DNA of 64,000 nucleotides from Pusillimonas sp. DMV24BSW_D (GTDB lineage Bacteria; Pseudomonadota; Gammaproteobacteria; Burkholderiales; Burkholderiaceae_B), in assembly GCF_011388195.1 (NCBI RefSeq), contig NZ_CP049990.1, forward strand, positions 2,666,001-2,730,000, given 5' to 3'. Positions within the stretch are counted from its first letter, which is position 1; the number at the start of each line of letters is the position of its first letter. The translations under genes and the position numbers were made by a program. Under the pieces are notes generated by a model. It had not been told where the DNA came from and made no database searches. It worked only from the letters and a program-made list of their open reading frames with translations. This document shows, in pieces, positions 1-9,402 of the stretch.

Positions 1-929
1 ACTTCACGATTCCGGCCTTCGGTTAGCGTAACGCGGTACCAACGGTTACTGCCCTCACCGCCAAGAAACTCGAGCGAACCAAACTTTGCTTCACCGTCGT
101 CTAACTGAATTCCCTTCACCAGCGACTTTTGTTGCGCTTCATCCAACTCACCCAAAACGCGCACGGCATATTCCCGCTCTGCACCATAACGAGGATGCAT
201 CAAACGATTAGCCAAGTCACCGGACGTCGTCAAAATAAGCAGACCCTCGGTATTTAGGTCGAGCCGCCCGACAGACAGCCATTTACCTACTTTCATTTTG
301 GGCAATCGGGCAAAAACATTGGCACGACCCGCGGGATCATCATGACTGACAATCTCACCGGCAGGTTTATGATAAAGAATGACGCGCGGCGGCTTGGCCG
401 GATTCCTGCGCGTAATGGGTTTCCCATTAACCCGAACCTGGTCGTTTGGCTTGACGCGCTGGCCGATATGGGCCGGTTCGCCGTTAACCGAAACACGACC
501 TGCAATAATCAGTTCCTCCATTTCACGGCGGGACCCGATGCCGGCATCGGCCAGCACCTTGTGCAGCTTCGGCGCAATAGCATCGCTACCTAAATACTTG
601 CTGAGACGCTGCTCGGTTTTCTGTGCGGTATCAAGATAAGCTAGCGCGTTGTCGCTGTCTCCGTCAGGAGCATCAACCTTTTTACGCGGTTTGCGGGGCG
701 TACGTTTATTTGTACTCCTGGGTTGCTGGGGTGCGCTCTGCTCGGCTTTCGGAGGCGCCTCACCCGCTTCAACCGTCGAATTTTGATCGGTTACTTCCGC
801 ATCGCCCCGACGACGTCGAAAAGGGGTACGCAGCTTTCGCCCTCGCCCTTTCGCGTTCGACGTGTTTTCTTTATTTTCGTTTTGGACGTCGATACCCTGC
901 TTGGGCATCTCGGTGGTGGATTCGTTCAT
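1..929 (-). CDS. rluB: 23S rRNA pseudouridine synthase B (3' end off window)
   Basis: Modifies 23S rRNA (U2605 in E. coli) to pseudouridine. The reading frame starts at ATG 929 and stays open to base 1, giving 309 residues without the C-terminus. Seen: a basic, low-complexity N-terminal extension of about 110 residues, an S4 RNA-binding domain near residues 120-165 ([20 protein letters not shown]), then the RsuA/RluB catalytic motif [11 protein letters not shown] with the expected catalytic Asp near residue 224. It follows scpB by 21 bp on the same strand, a common pairing in Burkholderiales. The long charged N-terminus is typical of betaproteobacterial RluB. The family is certain; RluB rather than RluE/RluF rests on the S4 domain and the scpB neighbour. 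Confidence 0.93.
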   Translation of the reverse strand, partial: MNESTTEMPKQGIDVQNENKENTSNAKGRGRKLRTPFRRRRGDAEVTDQNSTVEAGEAPPKAEQSAPQQPRSTNKRTPRKPRKKVDAPDGDSDNALAYLDTAQKTEQRLSKYLGSDAIAPKLHKVLADAGIGSRREMEELIIAGRVSVNGEPAHIGQRVKPNDQVRVNGKPITRRNPAKPPRVILYHKPAGEIVSHDDPAGRANVFARLPKMKVGKWLSVGRLDLNTEGLLILTTSGDLANRLMHPRYGAEREYAVRVLGELDEAQQKSLVKGIQLDDGEAKFGSLEFLGGEGSNRWYRVTLTEGRNRE

Positions 930-950
930 AAGTAAAAAGCAAACTCCGTT

Positions 951-1607
951 TTAATCAGAACTGCGTGTCGGCGAATCGGCTTCGCCTGTTTGTGATAAAT
1001 CTTCTGAAGTGTCTGTCTCGATTTCATCAGCCCTTTCCATCGCCTGATCCGCCTGCTCACCAAGATCAAGACCCTCAAGAACATCCAGCGCCTCGTTCGA
1101 CTCAACGGCAGGTAACTCGTCGAGCGAGCGTAAACCGAGATCATCCAGAAACTGTTTTGTCGTGCCAAACAAAGCCGGGCGACCGGGAGCATCACGATGC
1201 CCCAAGACTTCAATCCAACTGCGCTCCTCGAGCGTACGGATGATCTGAGACGACACTGTGACACCACGAATGTCTTCGATGTCGCCCCGGGTGACCGGTT
1301 GACGCCAAGCGATGATCGCAAGCGTTTCCAGAACCGCTCTGGAATAACGAGGAGGCTTCTCGGGATTAAGGCGTTCAAGGTATCGCTGCATTTCAGGGCG
1401 GCTTTGAAAACGCCAGCCACTTGAAAGAGATACCAGTTCAAGACCCTTTTCTGCCCAGTCTAGCTGCAACAGAGACAACAACCTGCGGATGTCATCGGGA
1501 GAGACTTCCTCCGATGCAAAAAGTTTTCGCAGCTCTGTTGTGGACAACGGTGCATCGGCACACAATAGCGCCGTTTCAAGCACCCGTATGATTTCGTTAT
1601 CTGTCAT
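951..1607 (-). CDS. scpB: Segregation and condensation protein B
   Basis: Winged-helix partner of ScpA and SMC in the condensin-like complex that compacts and segregates the chromosome. The 218-residue product shows the ScpB core with tandem winged helices, including the conserved stretch [20 protein letters not shown] and [12 protein letters not shown], and an acidic Asp/Glu-rich tail. An in-frame ATG at 1658 exists, but ATG 1607 ([11 protein letters not shown]) matches the family start and is preferred. No scpA is seen next to it in this window. It probably forms an operon with rluB downstream. Confidence 0.93.
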   Translation of the reverse strand: MTDNEIIRVLETALLCADAPLSTTELRKLFASEEVSPDDIRRLLSLLQLDWAEKGLELVSLSSGWRFQSRPEMQRYLERLNPEKPPRYSRAVLETLAIIAWRQPVTRGDIEDIRGVTVSSQIIRTLEERSWIEVLGHRDAPGRPALFGTTKQFLDDLGLRSLDELPAVESNEALDVLEGLDLGEQADQAMERADEIETDTSEDLSQTGEADSPTRSSD

Positions 1608-1692
1608 GTATTTGAATGAATTTAATTTTACGCTGTAATTGAAATAAGTGCACAACATTCAATAAAACATTGTGCACTATTTACCACGCGAC

Positions 1693-1721
1693 TTGCTATG
1701 ACCGTAATAGTACGTTAATAT
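1693..1721 (+). promoter_or_regulatory. Candidate sigma70 promoter of tRNA-fMet
   Basis: TTGCTA at 1693-1698 and TAATAT at 1716-1721 are separated by 17 bp and lie 13 bp before the tRNA. The -35 and -10 matches are both partial, but position and spacing fit. Confidence 0.5.
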
Positions 1722-1734
1722 TATGTTTTCCAGA

Positions 1735-1811
<77 letters not shown>

Positions 1812-1825
1812 AGAATCTGCACTAA

Positions 1826-1850
1826 AGCCTGCTTAACAGCAGGCTTTTTT
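1826..1850 (+). terminator. Rho-independent terminator of tRNA-fMet
   Basis: Perfect 8-bp stem AGCCTGCT/AGCAGGCT with a TAAC loop, followed by a run of T. Confidence 0.9.
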
Positions 1851-1901
1851 GTTTGCAGCGTTACCGGCGAAAGCAACGCACGGTTCATTACTAATAAAAA
1901 T

Positions 1902-2384
1902 TTATAAATCAGAAGGCGTGCCAGGCCCCTGCCGCTCAAGCGCCCGCGCTTTGGCAAGTGCAACCCCCATTACTCCCACACAAGCGGCAGGAGTTTGACC
2001 GGCTTCACCATACTCATATCTATCGGCCAAAAATGGGTCCAACACGAGCGCCCGTGCCAAAGAAATAGCATCCAGCGGCTCCGTTGTATGAACAACCACA
2101 TCCGTGAAGGGCGCGATCTTCCGGTGCAACGCCTGTAAAAACACGTCGCGCAAAAGAGCCAATACCGGTCCTTGCGCCTTACAGCAAAAGCAAACATACT
2201 CATTCAGCGAAAGCTGACGCTGGTAATGCCATGCGGCACCCTTGGCGGTTTCAACCAACGACTCCGAGCAAGACAACAAGATGGCCGAATGCGCATCACC
2301 GTTTTCAAACCATTGCCAAAGCGGATCAGCGCGTGCCTGGCCGTCGCTCTGGGCAACCAACACATGCACCTTTATTCGCTTCAT
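1902..2384 (-). CDS. CobW-like protein lacking the GTPase P-loop
   Basis: Small protein of 160 residues with partial likeness to the G3E/CobW (COG0523) metallochaperone GTPases. The middle shows VCFCCKAQG, resembling the CobW metal motif GCxCC, followed by a stretch like the CobW segment after it (APFTDVVVHTTEPLDAISLA, then DPFLADRY). No Walker A (GxxxxGKT) is present: the N-terminus MKRIKVHVLVAQSDGQ aligns only in position. Hence either a degenerate CobW domain or a metal-binding derivative without GTPase activity. ATG 2384 was chosen over the upstream in-frame ATG at 2417 because family-like sequence begins there; no strong ribosome binding site separates them. Convergent with the tRNA. Function unknown; the family link is moderate. 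Confidence 0.6.
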   Translation of the reverse strand: MKRIKVHVLVAQSDGQARADPLWQWFENGDAHSAILLSCSESLVETAKGAAWHYQRQLSLNEYVCFCCKAQGPVLALLRDVFLQALHRKIAPFTDVVVHTTEPLDAISLARALVLDPFLADRYEYGEAGQTPAACVGVMGVALAKARALERQGPGTPSDL

Positions 2385-2483
2385 TACACTTACATCCAAA
2401 AAACAAGAGGCAGGCACTTTGCAGGCCGGCGCGCCATTCTAAAATAGACCCATCTTTTTACTATTTGCCAACCGAGCCAACTA

Positions 2484-3611
2484 TTGTCTGAACAATACTC
2501 TTTAATTCGCGACCTGACAAAGCTGAACCGCCAAAGCTGGAATAAATTAGCAGGGAATCAACCCATGCTTCAGCTTGAGTTTCTGCAATTACTCACTCAA
2601 ACACAATGTGCCTGCGAACAAACAGGCTGGGCGCCCCACTTCCTCGTGCTGGAACGACATGGTGAATTGGCTGCCGTCATGCCAATGTACGTTAAGTCGC
2701 ACTCGCGCGGCGAGTACGTATTCGATTACGCATGGGCGCGGGCATTCATGCAGCATGGCCTGGAGTATTACCCAAAACTGTTAAGCGCCATCCCTTTTAC
2801 CCCCGTTCCCGGACCAAGGCTCCTGGCCACTTCGCACGAAGATCGCGTCAAACTGGCTATCGCGGCACAATCCATCGCACAACAAAACAACCTGTCGTCA
2901 GTGCATATTCTTTTTCCAAACGATGATGACCGGGCGGCATTGCTTGAGGCGGGCTACATGCTCCGTGAGACAGTACAGTTTCATTGGCTGAACCAAGGCT
3001 ATGCGTCGTTCGACCAATTTTTAGCGTCGATGAACCAAAAGCATCGAAAAAAAATTCGCCAGGATCAGAAGAAAGTACAGAATGCCGGCGTTACGTTCAA
3101 ATGGCTCAGTGGGTCAGACATCAACATGGCCGACCTGTCTTTCTTTTATCAATGCTATGAAAAAACCTATTACGAGCACGGTAATCCGCCCTATCTGAGC
3201 TTCGATTTTTTCCAACAACTACATAACGCGATGCCAAACAGCATCATGCTGGTACTTGCAGAACGCGCCAATAAGCCAATCGCTTGCGCGCTTAATCTGA
3301 AAACGTCCAACCGCATGTACGGGCGCTACTGGGGTAGTATGGAATTTATTCCAGGCCTGCACTTCGAAACCTGTTATTTGCAATCGATTGCTTATTGCAT
3401 TGAAAACGGCATTGAAGTTTTCGAGGGCGGAGCACAAGGCGAACACAAACTTTCGCGAGGGCTGTTGCCTGTGAAAACGTGGTCGGCACACTGGGTTGGC
3501 GAACCTGGTTTTGCAAAAGCCATTGCCCGATTCCTCGACGAAGAAACCCAGGCGGTGGATCATTACGCCCAGGTATTATCTACGCATAGCCCTTTTCGCA
3601 AAAGTACCTGA
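2484..3611 (+). CDS. FemAB-like GNAT-fold protein (COG3146/PF04339)
   Basis: A 375-residue protein of the COG3146 family, annotated elsewhere as peptidogalycan biosynthesis/recognition or GNAT N-acetyltransferase. Seen: the N-terminal acceptor-side motif PMYVKSHSRGEYVFDYAWA, the pair of acyltransferase folds, QKHRKKIRQDQKKV in the middle, and FEGGAQGEHKLSRGL near the C-terminus, which is characteristic of the family. The substrate is not established. The start is TTG 2484; the next in-frame ATG (2563) would remove conserved N-terminal sequence. Single gene, convergent with phaR. Confidence 0.8.
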   Translation: MSEQYSLIRDLTKLNRQSWNKLAGNQPMLQLEFLQLLTQTQCACEQTGWAPHFLVLERHGELAAVMPMYVKSHSRGEYVFDYAWARAFMQHGLEYYPKLLSAIPFTPVPGPRLLATSHEDRVKLAIAAQSIAQQNNLSSVHILFPNDDDRAALLEAGYMLRETVQFHWLNQGYASFDQFLASMNQKHRKKIRQDQKKVQNAGVTFKWLSGSDINMADLSFFYQCYEKTYYEHGNPPYLSFDFFQQLHNAMPNSIMLVLAERANKPIACALNLKTSNRMYGRYWGSMEFIPGLHFETCYLQSIAYCIENGIEVFEGGAQGEHKLSRGLLPVKTWSAHWVGEPGFAKAIARFLDEETQAVDHYAQVLSTHSPFRKST

Positions 3612-3638
3612 TTACTGCGCCCTGCCGTTTGCGACCCC

Positions 3639-4217
3639 TCAGGAGTCATCGTTTTTCTTGTTTTGCGGCGCCGCAGGATTAAACGGAAACGTGGAAAACA
3701 AATTGCGGGTTTGATCCTGCATTTGATCCTGCATTTGCACGAATAAATTTTTACTTTGATCGATGTACTGGCTCATCATGTTTTGCAACACCGGCGTTTG
3801 CACACTCATGAATTGAGTCCAGGCTTCAGGCCCTGCAGCACCACCGTACAAGTTTTTCGACTGTTCGGCCATCCCTTCCTGGATTTCAATGAAGGCTTTA
3901 ATGTTCTTTTCCAGGAAAACACCCATCACCGACTGCATTGAGTTGCCGTAAAAACGAATAATTTGCGCCAGTGCATCGGCGGAAAACATCGGCATACCGC
4001 CGGTTTCCTCTTCAAGAATGATTTGCAGCAGAATACTGCGGGTAAGGTCTTCACCCGACTTGACATCGACCACAGTAAAAGACTCGTTGTCGAGCACAAG
4101 TTGCTTGACGTCGGCCAACGTAATGTAGGCACTGTTACGTGTATCGTACAACCGCCGATTGGGATATTTTTTAATTAACCGGCTTTTCGATTCGGCTGAT
4201 TTTGCTGCTCTTGCCAT
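3639..4217 (-). CDS. phaR: Polyhydroxyalkanoate synthesis repressor
   Basis: DNA- and PHA-granule-binding repressor that controls phasin and PHA gene expression: free PhaR represses, granule-bound PhaR is titrated away. The 192-residue protein shows the PHB accumulation regulator N-terminal domain (RLIKKYPNRRLYDTRNSAYI, about residues 13-32) and the following DNA-binding domains, then a Gln/Met-rich helical tail. It is last in the phaC-phaB-phaR order on the minus strand, 22 bp after phaB, so probably co-transcribed or read from its own promoter within that gap. Confidence 0.95.
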   Translation of the reverse strand: MARAAKSAESKSRLIKKYPNRRLYDTRNSAYITLADVKQLVLDNESFTVVDVKSGEDLTRSILLQIILEEETGGMPMFSADALAQIIRFYGNSMQSVMGVFLEKNIKAFIEIQEGMAEQSKNLYGGAAGPEAWTQFMSVQTPVLQNMMSQYIDQSKNLFVQMQDQMQDQTRNLFSTFPFNPAAPQNKKNDDS

Positions 4218-4239
4218 AGTTGCTCATTATGAATTGAAC

Positions 4240-4977
4240 TTAACCCATGTGCAGGCCGCCGTTCAGGGAAAAATCAGCACCGGTTGCAAAGCCCGCGTCA
4301 TCAGACGCGATCCATGCAATGATGGAACCAATTTCCTCTGGTGTGCCAAGGCGACGCACTGGAATCGTATTAACGATTTTCTCGAGAACATCCGGGCGCA
4401 TTGCCCGAACCATATCTGTACCAATATAACCCGGCGACACCGTATTCACAGTGACGCCCTTGGCAGCGACCTCTTGGGCCAAGGCCATGGTGAAACCATG
4501 AATACCCGCCTTAGCGGTAGAGTAGTTGGTTTGCCCGAACTGCCCTTTCTGCCCGTTAACGGAACTTATATTAATGATGCGACCCCACTGCCTCTCGACC
4601 ATGCCTTCAATCACCTGCTTGGTGACATTAAACAAGCTATTCAAATTGGTGTCCATGACAGCGTACCAATCATCGCGTGACATTTTGCGAAATAGCCCAT
4701 CACGCGTAATACCGGCATTATTCACAAGCACATCGATCGGCCCAAGTTCAGTCTTAACCTTATTGAAAGCGTCAACCGTCGAGTCCCAATCGGCCACGTT
4801 CCCCATTGAGATATGAAACTGATAACCCAGCGCGGCTTGCTCTTCGAGCCACTGTTGATAGTTACGTTTCGGACCGCAGCCGGCCACCACAGTAAACCCC
4901 TCTTTCGCCAGGCGCTGGCAAATGGAAGTTCCAATGCCGCCCATGCCCCCGGTTACATACGCTATTTTTCCGGCCAT
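4240..4977 (-). CDS. phaB: Acetoacetyl-CoA reductase
   Basis: NADPH-dependent SDR enzyme reducing acetoacetyl-CoA to (R)-3-hydroxybutyryl-CoA, the monomer for PHB. 245 residues. Seen: the cofactor motif TGGMGGIG (9-16), NNAG (86-89), catalytic Ser in INISSV (138-139), and Tyr152/Lys156 in NYSTAK. The PG-GY region and C-terminal NGGLHMG match PhaB rather than FabG. It lies 30 bp downstream of phaC. No phaA (beta-ketothiolase) is present in the cluster, so acetoacetyl-CoA must come from a thiolase encoded elsewhere. Confidence 0.96.
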   Translation of the reverse strand: MAGKIAYVTGGMGGIGTSICQRLAKEGFTVVAGCGPKRNYQQWLEEQAALGYQFHISMGNVADWDSTVDAFNKVKTELGPIDVLVNNAGITRDGLFRKMSRDDWYAVMDTNLNSLFNVTKQVIEGMVERQWGRIINISSVNGQKGQFGQTNYSTAKAGIHGFTMALAQEVAAKGVTVNTVSPGYIGTDMVRAMRPDVLEKIVNTIPVRRLGTPEEIGSIIAWIASDDAGFATGADFSLNGGLHMG

Positions 4978-5007
4978 TTTTATCCCCTGCTTTACCCTTT
5001 CGAAATC

Positions 5008-6600
5008 CTACACTGCTCGCAACCGGACGTAACGACCCGGCGCAGCTTCAACAGGACGATGTCTGGCATTACCCATTCGTTTGGTCGCGCGCTTCCTAAC
5101 CCCGGAATGGCTTGCCAACCAATCAGACCAATCGGGCCACCAGCTTCCGGGATTCTCCTTTGCCTGGTCAAACCATTGTTGCGGGTCACCGGGTTTTTGA
5201 GGTAAATCGGCCGTCCAGTATGAGCGCTTTTGTCGGGCGGGCGGATTAACGACCCCTGCGATATGCCCAGACGCCCCGAGCACGAATCGCTGGGTATTGG
5301 GCAACCATTTGGCACTGGCATAGGCTGATCGCCAGGGCACAATGTGGTCCTCGCGCGATCCATACAAATACACCGGCATATCGACTTTGCCCAAATCAAC
5401 CGGCGTGCCGTCGACCGTCACCTTCCCCGGTTGAACCAGACTGTTTTCCAGATAAGTGTGACGCAAATACCAGGCAAAGAACGGGCCTGGCAAGTTGGTA
5501 CCGTCGGCGTTCCAGTAGAGCAAATCGAACGCGGGTGGGGACTGCCCTTTCAGGTAATTGCTTACCACATAGTTCCACACCAGTTCATTGGGGCGCAAAA
5601 ACGAAAACGTGGACGCCAACTCGCGCGCCGACATTAAGCCGCCTTGCGCAAGCTGCAGTTCGCGGTACGCCACATGCGCGTCGTCGACAAAAATATCCAG
5701 AATTCCCGTATCTGAAAAATCCAGAAAAGTCGTGAGCAAACTTAGGCTGTTAACCGGGTTCTCGCCGCGCGCACGCGCCACGGCCAAAGCGCTGGCCAAC
5801 AAAGTTCCCCCCACGCAAAAGCCCAGTGCATTGATTTTGTCTTCACCGGAAATATCGCGCACAACATCAATAGCCTGCAATACACCATGCTGCAGGTAAT
5901 CGGCCCACGTGGCTTTATCGATGCCATCAGTATCATTGGGTTGTGGATTACGCCATGAAATCATGAACACCGTAAAGCCTTGTTCGACCGCATACTGAAC
6001 AAAAGAATTATCGGGCTGGAGATCGAGAATATAGTATTTGTTGATGCAGGGCGGCACCATGAGCAATGGTGTTTTGTATACCTGTGCGGTTTGCGGTGCG
6101 TATTGAATTAACTGAAACAGCGTATTTTCGTAGACGACCTGGCCGGGTGTAACCGCCAGATTCACACCAACCTCGAAACGACTTTCATCCGTTTGCGACA
6201 TGCGCCCTTTTTGCATGTCTTCAAGGAAGTTCGTCATCCCCTGAAGCAATGACATTCCCTTGGTCTCGAGCAGCGTTTGCTGTACATCGGGGTTTGTCGC
6301 CAAATAATTCGACGGCGCTACGGCATCAAGCCATTGCATGGCTGAAAATTTCAAGCGCTCACGCTGATCTTCGGGTAAGTCGGCGGCCTCAATCATGCGT
6401 TGCATGGTTTGTGTTGCCAGTAAATGCGCGTGCGCCAGAAAAAGAAAATTGGGATGCGCCTGCCAGGCTGAACTGCTGAAGCGGCGATCTTTGGGAACCG
6501 GTAAAGAGCCTGACTGTGCCTGCGCCAGCAAATCTTGCCAGCCAGACATGAATTCGCCCTGGAGTTGGGCCAGACTATCGGGGAAACGAGGTGAATTCAT
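5008..6600 (-). CDS. phaC: Class I poly(3-hydroxyalkanoate) synthase
   Basis: Polymerises (R)-3-hydroxyacyl-CoA into PHA at the granule surface. 530 residues, somewhat shorter than the 560-590 usual for class I enzymes, mostly because the N-terminus is short. The alpha/beta-hydrolase core has the lipase-like box GFCVGG with nucleophile Cys262, Asp418 (SREDHIVPW) and His446 (GASGHIAG). Substrate range cannot be read from sequence, but class I enzymes prefer C3-C5 monomers. First gene of phaC-phaB-phaR; its promoter should lie in the 79 bp between 6601 and the pgeF stop. Confidence 0.96.
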   Translation of the reverse strand: MNSPRFPDSLAQLQGEFMSGWQDLLAQAQSGSLPVPKDRRFSSSAWQAHPNFLFLAHAHLLATQTMQRMIEAADLPEDQRERLKFSAMQWLDAVAPSNYLATNPDVQQTLLETKGMSLLQGMTNFLEDMQKGRMSQTDESRFEVGVNLAVTPGQVVYENTLFQLIQYAPQTAQVYKTPLLMVPPCINKYYILDLQPDNSFVQYAVEQGFTVFMISWRNPQPNDTDGIDKATWADYLQHGVLQAIDVVRDISGEDKINALGFCVGGTLLASALAVARARGENPVNSLSLLTTFLDFSDTGILDIFVDDAHVAYRELQLAQGGLMSARELASTFSFLRPNELVWNYVVSNYLKGQSPPAFDLLYWNADGTNLPGPFFAWYLRHTYLENSLVQPGKVTVDGTPVDLGKVDMPVYLYGSREDHIVPWRSAYASAKWLPNTQRFVLGASGHIAGVVNPPARQKRSYWTADLPQKPGDPQQWFDQAKENPGSWWPDWSDWLASHSGVRKRATKRMGNARHRPVEAAPGRYVRLRAV

Positions 6601-6679
6601 TACGACGACCTGCCTGCATTTTATGATGTACCGGTTTCATAGGGATAGTGACCGTCATTGATTCATGTGTCAATTCGGG

Positions 6680-7477
6680 TTAGTCGGTAGCGCCGCTTAA
6701 CCAGGCCACCGTCGCCATTCGGCCGGTATGCGGCGTACGACGATAAGAGTAGAAAAGCGCCGACTCACGAAATGAGCAATGGCCGCTTAATTCGATATTG
6801 GCCACGCCCGCGGCCCACAGGCGATGACGCGCCAGCCCCGGTAAATCGGCCAGCCATTTTTGGCCGGCACCAGGATATTCGGCATAACGCTGCACAAAAT
6901 AAACCGACGTCGACGCATCAGGGTCGACAAAAGCCGCGCGCACTTCAGGCCCAACCTCAAACGCAGCTTGAGAAATACCGGGCCCAATCCAGGCTCTTAG
7001 GACACTTTGGGGCTTTAAATGTTTTCGCATCGCCGAAATGGTATTTTCCAACACGCCGGCAGCCAGACCACGCCAGCCCGCATGCGCAACCCCCAAAACC
7101 GAGCCGGCCTCATCGGCCAGCACCACCGGCAGACAATCGGCCGTCAGTATGGCAAGCACGCATTGTGAACGGGTGGTCACTGCAGCATCGGCACACACAA
7201 CAGACGACCTGCACTGAGTTGGGGCGTCACCGTTGAACTCCGCCACATCCACTCCGTGGATCTGCTCCAGCCATTGAGGAGGCCCTGGCAGCAAAGCCTC
7301 AAGACGCGCCCTGTTTAGAGCCACTTTCTCAACGTTATCGTTAACATGCGTTGCCAGATTCAGACTACTGTAGGGCTCCGCACTCACTCCGCCCTGTCGG
7401 GTCGAGCAGAAATAATGAACACCGGACCAAGGTGTGCCGGTAATGCGTAACAGGCGCCCATTCATTTCTTCAACCAT
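6680..7477 (-). CDS. pgeF: Purine nucleoside phosphorylase, YfiH/LACC1 family
   Basis: Member of the family formerly called polyphenol oxidase (DUF152). Family members act on purine nucleosides or help keep peptidoglycan precursors correct. 265 residues. Zinc-ligand motifs are visible: His74 in QIHGVD, Cys115 in TADCLPVVLAD and His132 in VAHAGWRG. It follows rluD by 43 bp on the same strand; the bamD/rluD-pgeF arrangement is widely conserved in proteobacteria. An alternative start at Met5 is possible. Confidence 0.9.
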   Translation of the reverse strand: MVEEMNGRLLRITGTPWSGVHYFCSTRQGGVSAEPYSSLNLATHVNDNVEKVALNRARLEALLPGPPQWLEQIHGVDVAEFNGDAPTQCRSSVVCADAAVTTRSQCVLAILTADCLPVVLADEAGSVLGVAHAGWRGLAAGVLENTISAMRKHLKPQSVLRAWIGPGISQAAFEVGPEVRAAFVDPDASTSVYFVQRYAEYPGAGQKWLADLPGLARHRLWAAGVANIELSGHCSFRESALFYSYRRTPHTGRMATVAWLSGATD

Positions 7478-7520
7478 TTACCTCACCCACCTCGGTTTGT
7501 TTGACTTCACCTGGTATTAC

Positions 7521-8468
7521 CTATTGCACATCCCACGACAGTTGTTCCATTACAGCCTTGAAGTCAGACGGTAAAGGCGCCTCAAACGACACCAAAGCAT
7601 TGGAAGCGGGATCAACAAAACTCAAGGCGTGTGCGTGCAACATTTGTCGCTGCGCGCCGGCAACACACTTGCCACCGTACAACACGTCTGCGACAAGGGG
7701 ATGACGAATACTTGCCATATGGACGCGGATTTGGTGCGTGCGCCCGGTCTCCAACTCGCACTGAACATGCGAAACAGCCTGGCCGGCAAGATCGCTGCCA
7801 TGCGCAAGAGGTGCGTAATGAGTAATGGCCTCTTTAGGCGCAATAGGTCGTTCCACAGTCATCTTCACCGGGACATGGGGGTCGCGCCCAATCGGACGAT
7901 TGACCGTTCCTTTTTTTATGACATTTCCGTGCACCAAAGCAGCATAAACGCGTTTGACTGATCTGGCCTGCAAAAGACGTACAAGATGTGTTTGGGTTGT
8001 TTCATTGCGTGCTACAACCAATAGGCCGGACGTATCTTTGTCGAGCCGGTGAACAATGCCTGCCCGGGCCACAGACGCAAGTTCGGGAAAACGGAAAAGC
8101 AAACCATTCAGCAGCGTCCCGCTCCAGTTGCCCGCGCCGGGGTGTGTAACCAGGCCGGCAGGCTTGTTTACAACAACCCAATCCGGTGATTGCGCGACCA
8201 CCTCGAAATCCACGTTTTCAGGCGTAAATGCCTGCTGTTCAGGTGCCGGTTGCACATGAACTTCGATATGATCCCCCGGCCCCACTTTCTGTCGCACCTT
8301 AGCCGGGGTACCATTGACCCAAACCTGACCCGCCTCAACCCAACTTTGCAAGCGACTGCGGGAGTGCTCCGGAATATGTTGCGCCAAAACCTTATCCAAC
8401 CTGTCGGGGCCGGCCGTAATGGGTAGCCGGAAAGTCAAAACCTCGGGGCTGGAATCAACGCATTGCAT
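7521..8468 (-). CDS. rluD: 23S rRNA pseudouridine synthase D
   Basis: Makes pseudouridines 1911, 1915 and 1917 in helix 69 of 23S rRNA (E. coli numbering). 315 residues from ATG 8468 (MQCVDSSPEV). The frame also opens at 8504, but the added residues do not look like family sequence. Seen: S4 domain about 21-75 (DRLDKVLAQHI) and the catalytic motif GIVHRLDKDTSGLLV with Asp143. Divergent from bamD with a 78-bp intergenic region. Confidence 0.95.
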   Translation of the reverse strand: MQCVDSSPEVLTFRLPITAGPDRLDKVLAQHIPEHSRSRLQSWVEAGQVWVNGTPAKVRQKVGPGDHIEVHVQPAPEQQAFTPENVDFEVVAQSPDWVVVNKPAGLVTHPGAGNWSGTLLNGLLFRFPELASVARAGIVHRLDKDTSGLLVVARNETTQTHLVRLLQARSVKRVYAALVHGNVIKKGTVNRPIGRDPHVPVKMTVERPIAPKEAITHYAPLAHGSDLAGQAVSHVQCELETGRTHQIRVHMASIRHPLVADVLYGGKCVAGAQRQMLHAHALSFVDPASNALVSFEAPLPSDFKAVMEQLSWDVQ

Positions 8469-8546
8469 AATCTTTAGTAATATCTGTGTCAGGCATATCG
8501 ACAAATCATATAATCTGCGTGCAATGCTAACACCAAGGATGCTTTT

Positions 8547-9398
8547 GTGACTCGCTCTACTCTGATGTTTTCTTTACCCCTGGGAATGTCCCGACTGTTC
8601 CGGCTGGCCGCGCTGTTCGCGTTTTCCGTCTTGCTCGCCGCCTGCGGATCGCTCAGCAAACCCGACGCCGACCCTACCGCCGGTTGGAGCGCTGAACGGC
8701 TTTACCGCGAAGCACGCATGGAAATGAGCGATTCAAACTGGACCGACGCGCGAACGCATCTTGAATCACTGGAAGCACGCTATCCTTTTGGGGGCTACGC
8801 CCAACAAGCGCTCATCGACCTTGCCTACGTAAACTGGAAGGACGACGAGCCCGAACAGGCTCTGGCGGCAATCGACCGCTTCCAGCAACAGTACCCGAAC
8901 CACCCCGGTACCGACTATATGCTGTACCTGAAAGGGCTGATTACCTTCACTCCGCCCAGCGCGATATTTTCTTCTATCACCCAGCAAGACCCCAGCGAGC
9001 GTGACCCCAAAGGCCTGAGAGAGTCTTACGAAGCCTTCACCGAACTTATTCGCCGCTACCCCGACAGCCGCTACACCCCCGACGCAGAAAAGCGCGTAAC
9101 GTGGCTGGTGAACACCCTGGCTGAAAATGAGGTGCATGTTGCCCAGTACTATTATGAACGTGGCGCTTACCTGGCTGCCATTAATCGCGCACAAACCGTC
9201 ATTACCGACTTCAAAGGGGTACCCATCTCCGAGAAAGCCTTGTACATCATGTACATGGCATACGACAAGCTGAATATGCCCGAGCTGCGCGATGACGCCA
9301 AACGTGTACTGGACACCAACTTTCCAAACAGCAAATACTATGAACAAGGCCTAGACGCCTCACAAGGCAGTTGGTGGAATCCTCTTTACTGGTTCTAG
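8547..9398 (+). CDS. bamD: Outer-membrane assembly lipoprotein BamD
   Basis: Essential lipoprotein of the BAM complex that inserts beta-barrel proteins into the outer membrane. 283 residues: an N-terminal signal with lipobox LLAAC (Cys33), then TPR-like repeats (AERLYREARMEMSDSNWTDA; YPFGGYAQQALIDLAYVNWK). The start is GTG 8547, decided by AAGGA at 8535-8539 with 7-nt spacing. An ATG lies at codon 7 but without its own ribosome binding site. The C-terminus ends in aromatic WWNPLYWF. Convergent with the YoaA-type helicase, 4 bp apart. Confidence 0.96.
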   Translation: MTRSTLMFSLPLGMSRLFRLAALFAFSVLLAACGSLSKPDADPTAGWSAERLYREARMEMSDSNWTDARTHLESLEARYPFGGYAQQALIDLAYVNWKDDEPEQALAAIDRFQQQYPNHPGTDYMLYLKGLITFTPPSAIFSSITQQDPSERDPKGLRESYEAFTELIRRYPDSRYTPDAEKRVTWLVNTLAENEVHVAQYYYERGAYLAAINRAQTVITDFKGVPISEKALYIMYMAYDKLNMPELRDDAKRVLDTNFPNSKYYEQGLDASQGSWWNPLYWF

Positions 9399-9402
9399 CG
9401 CT

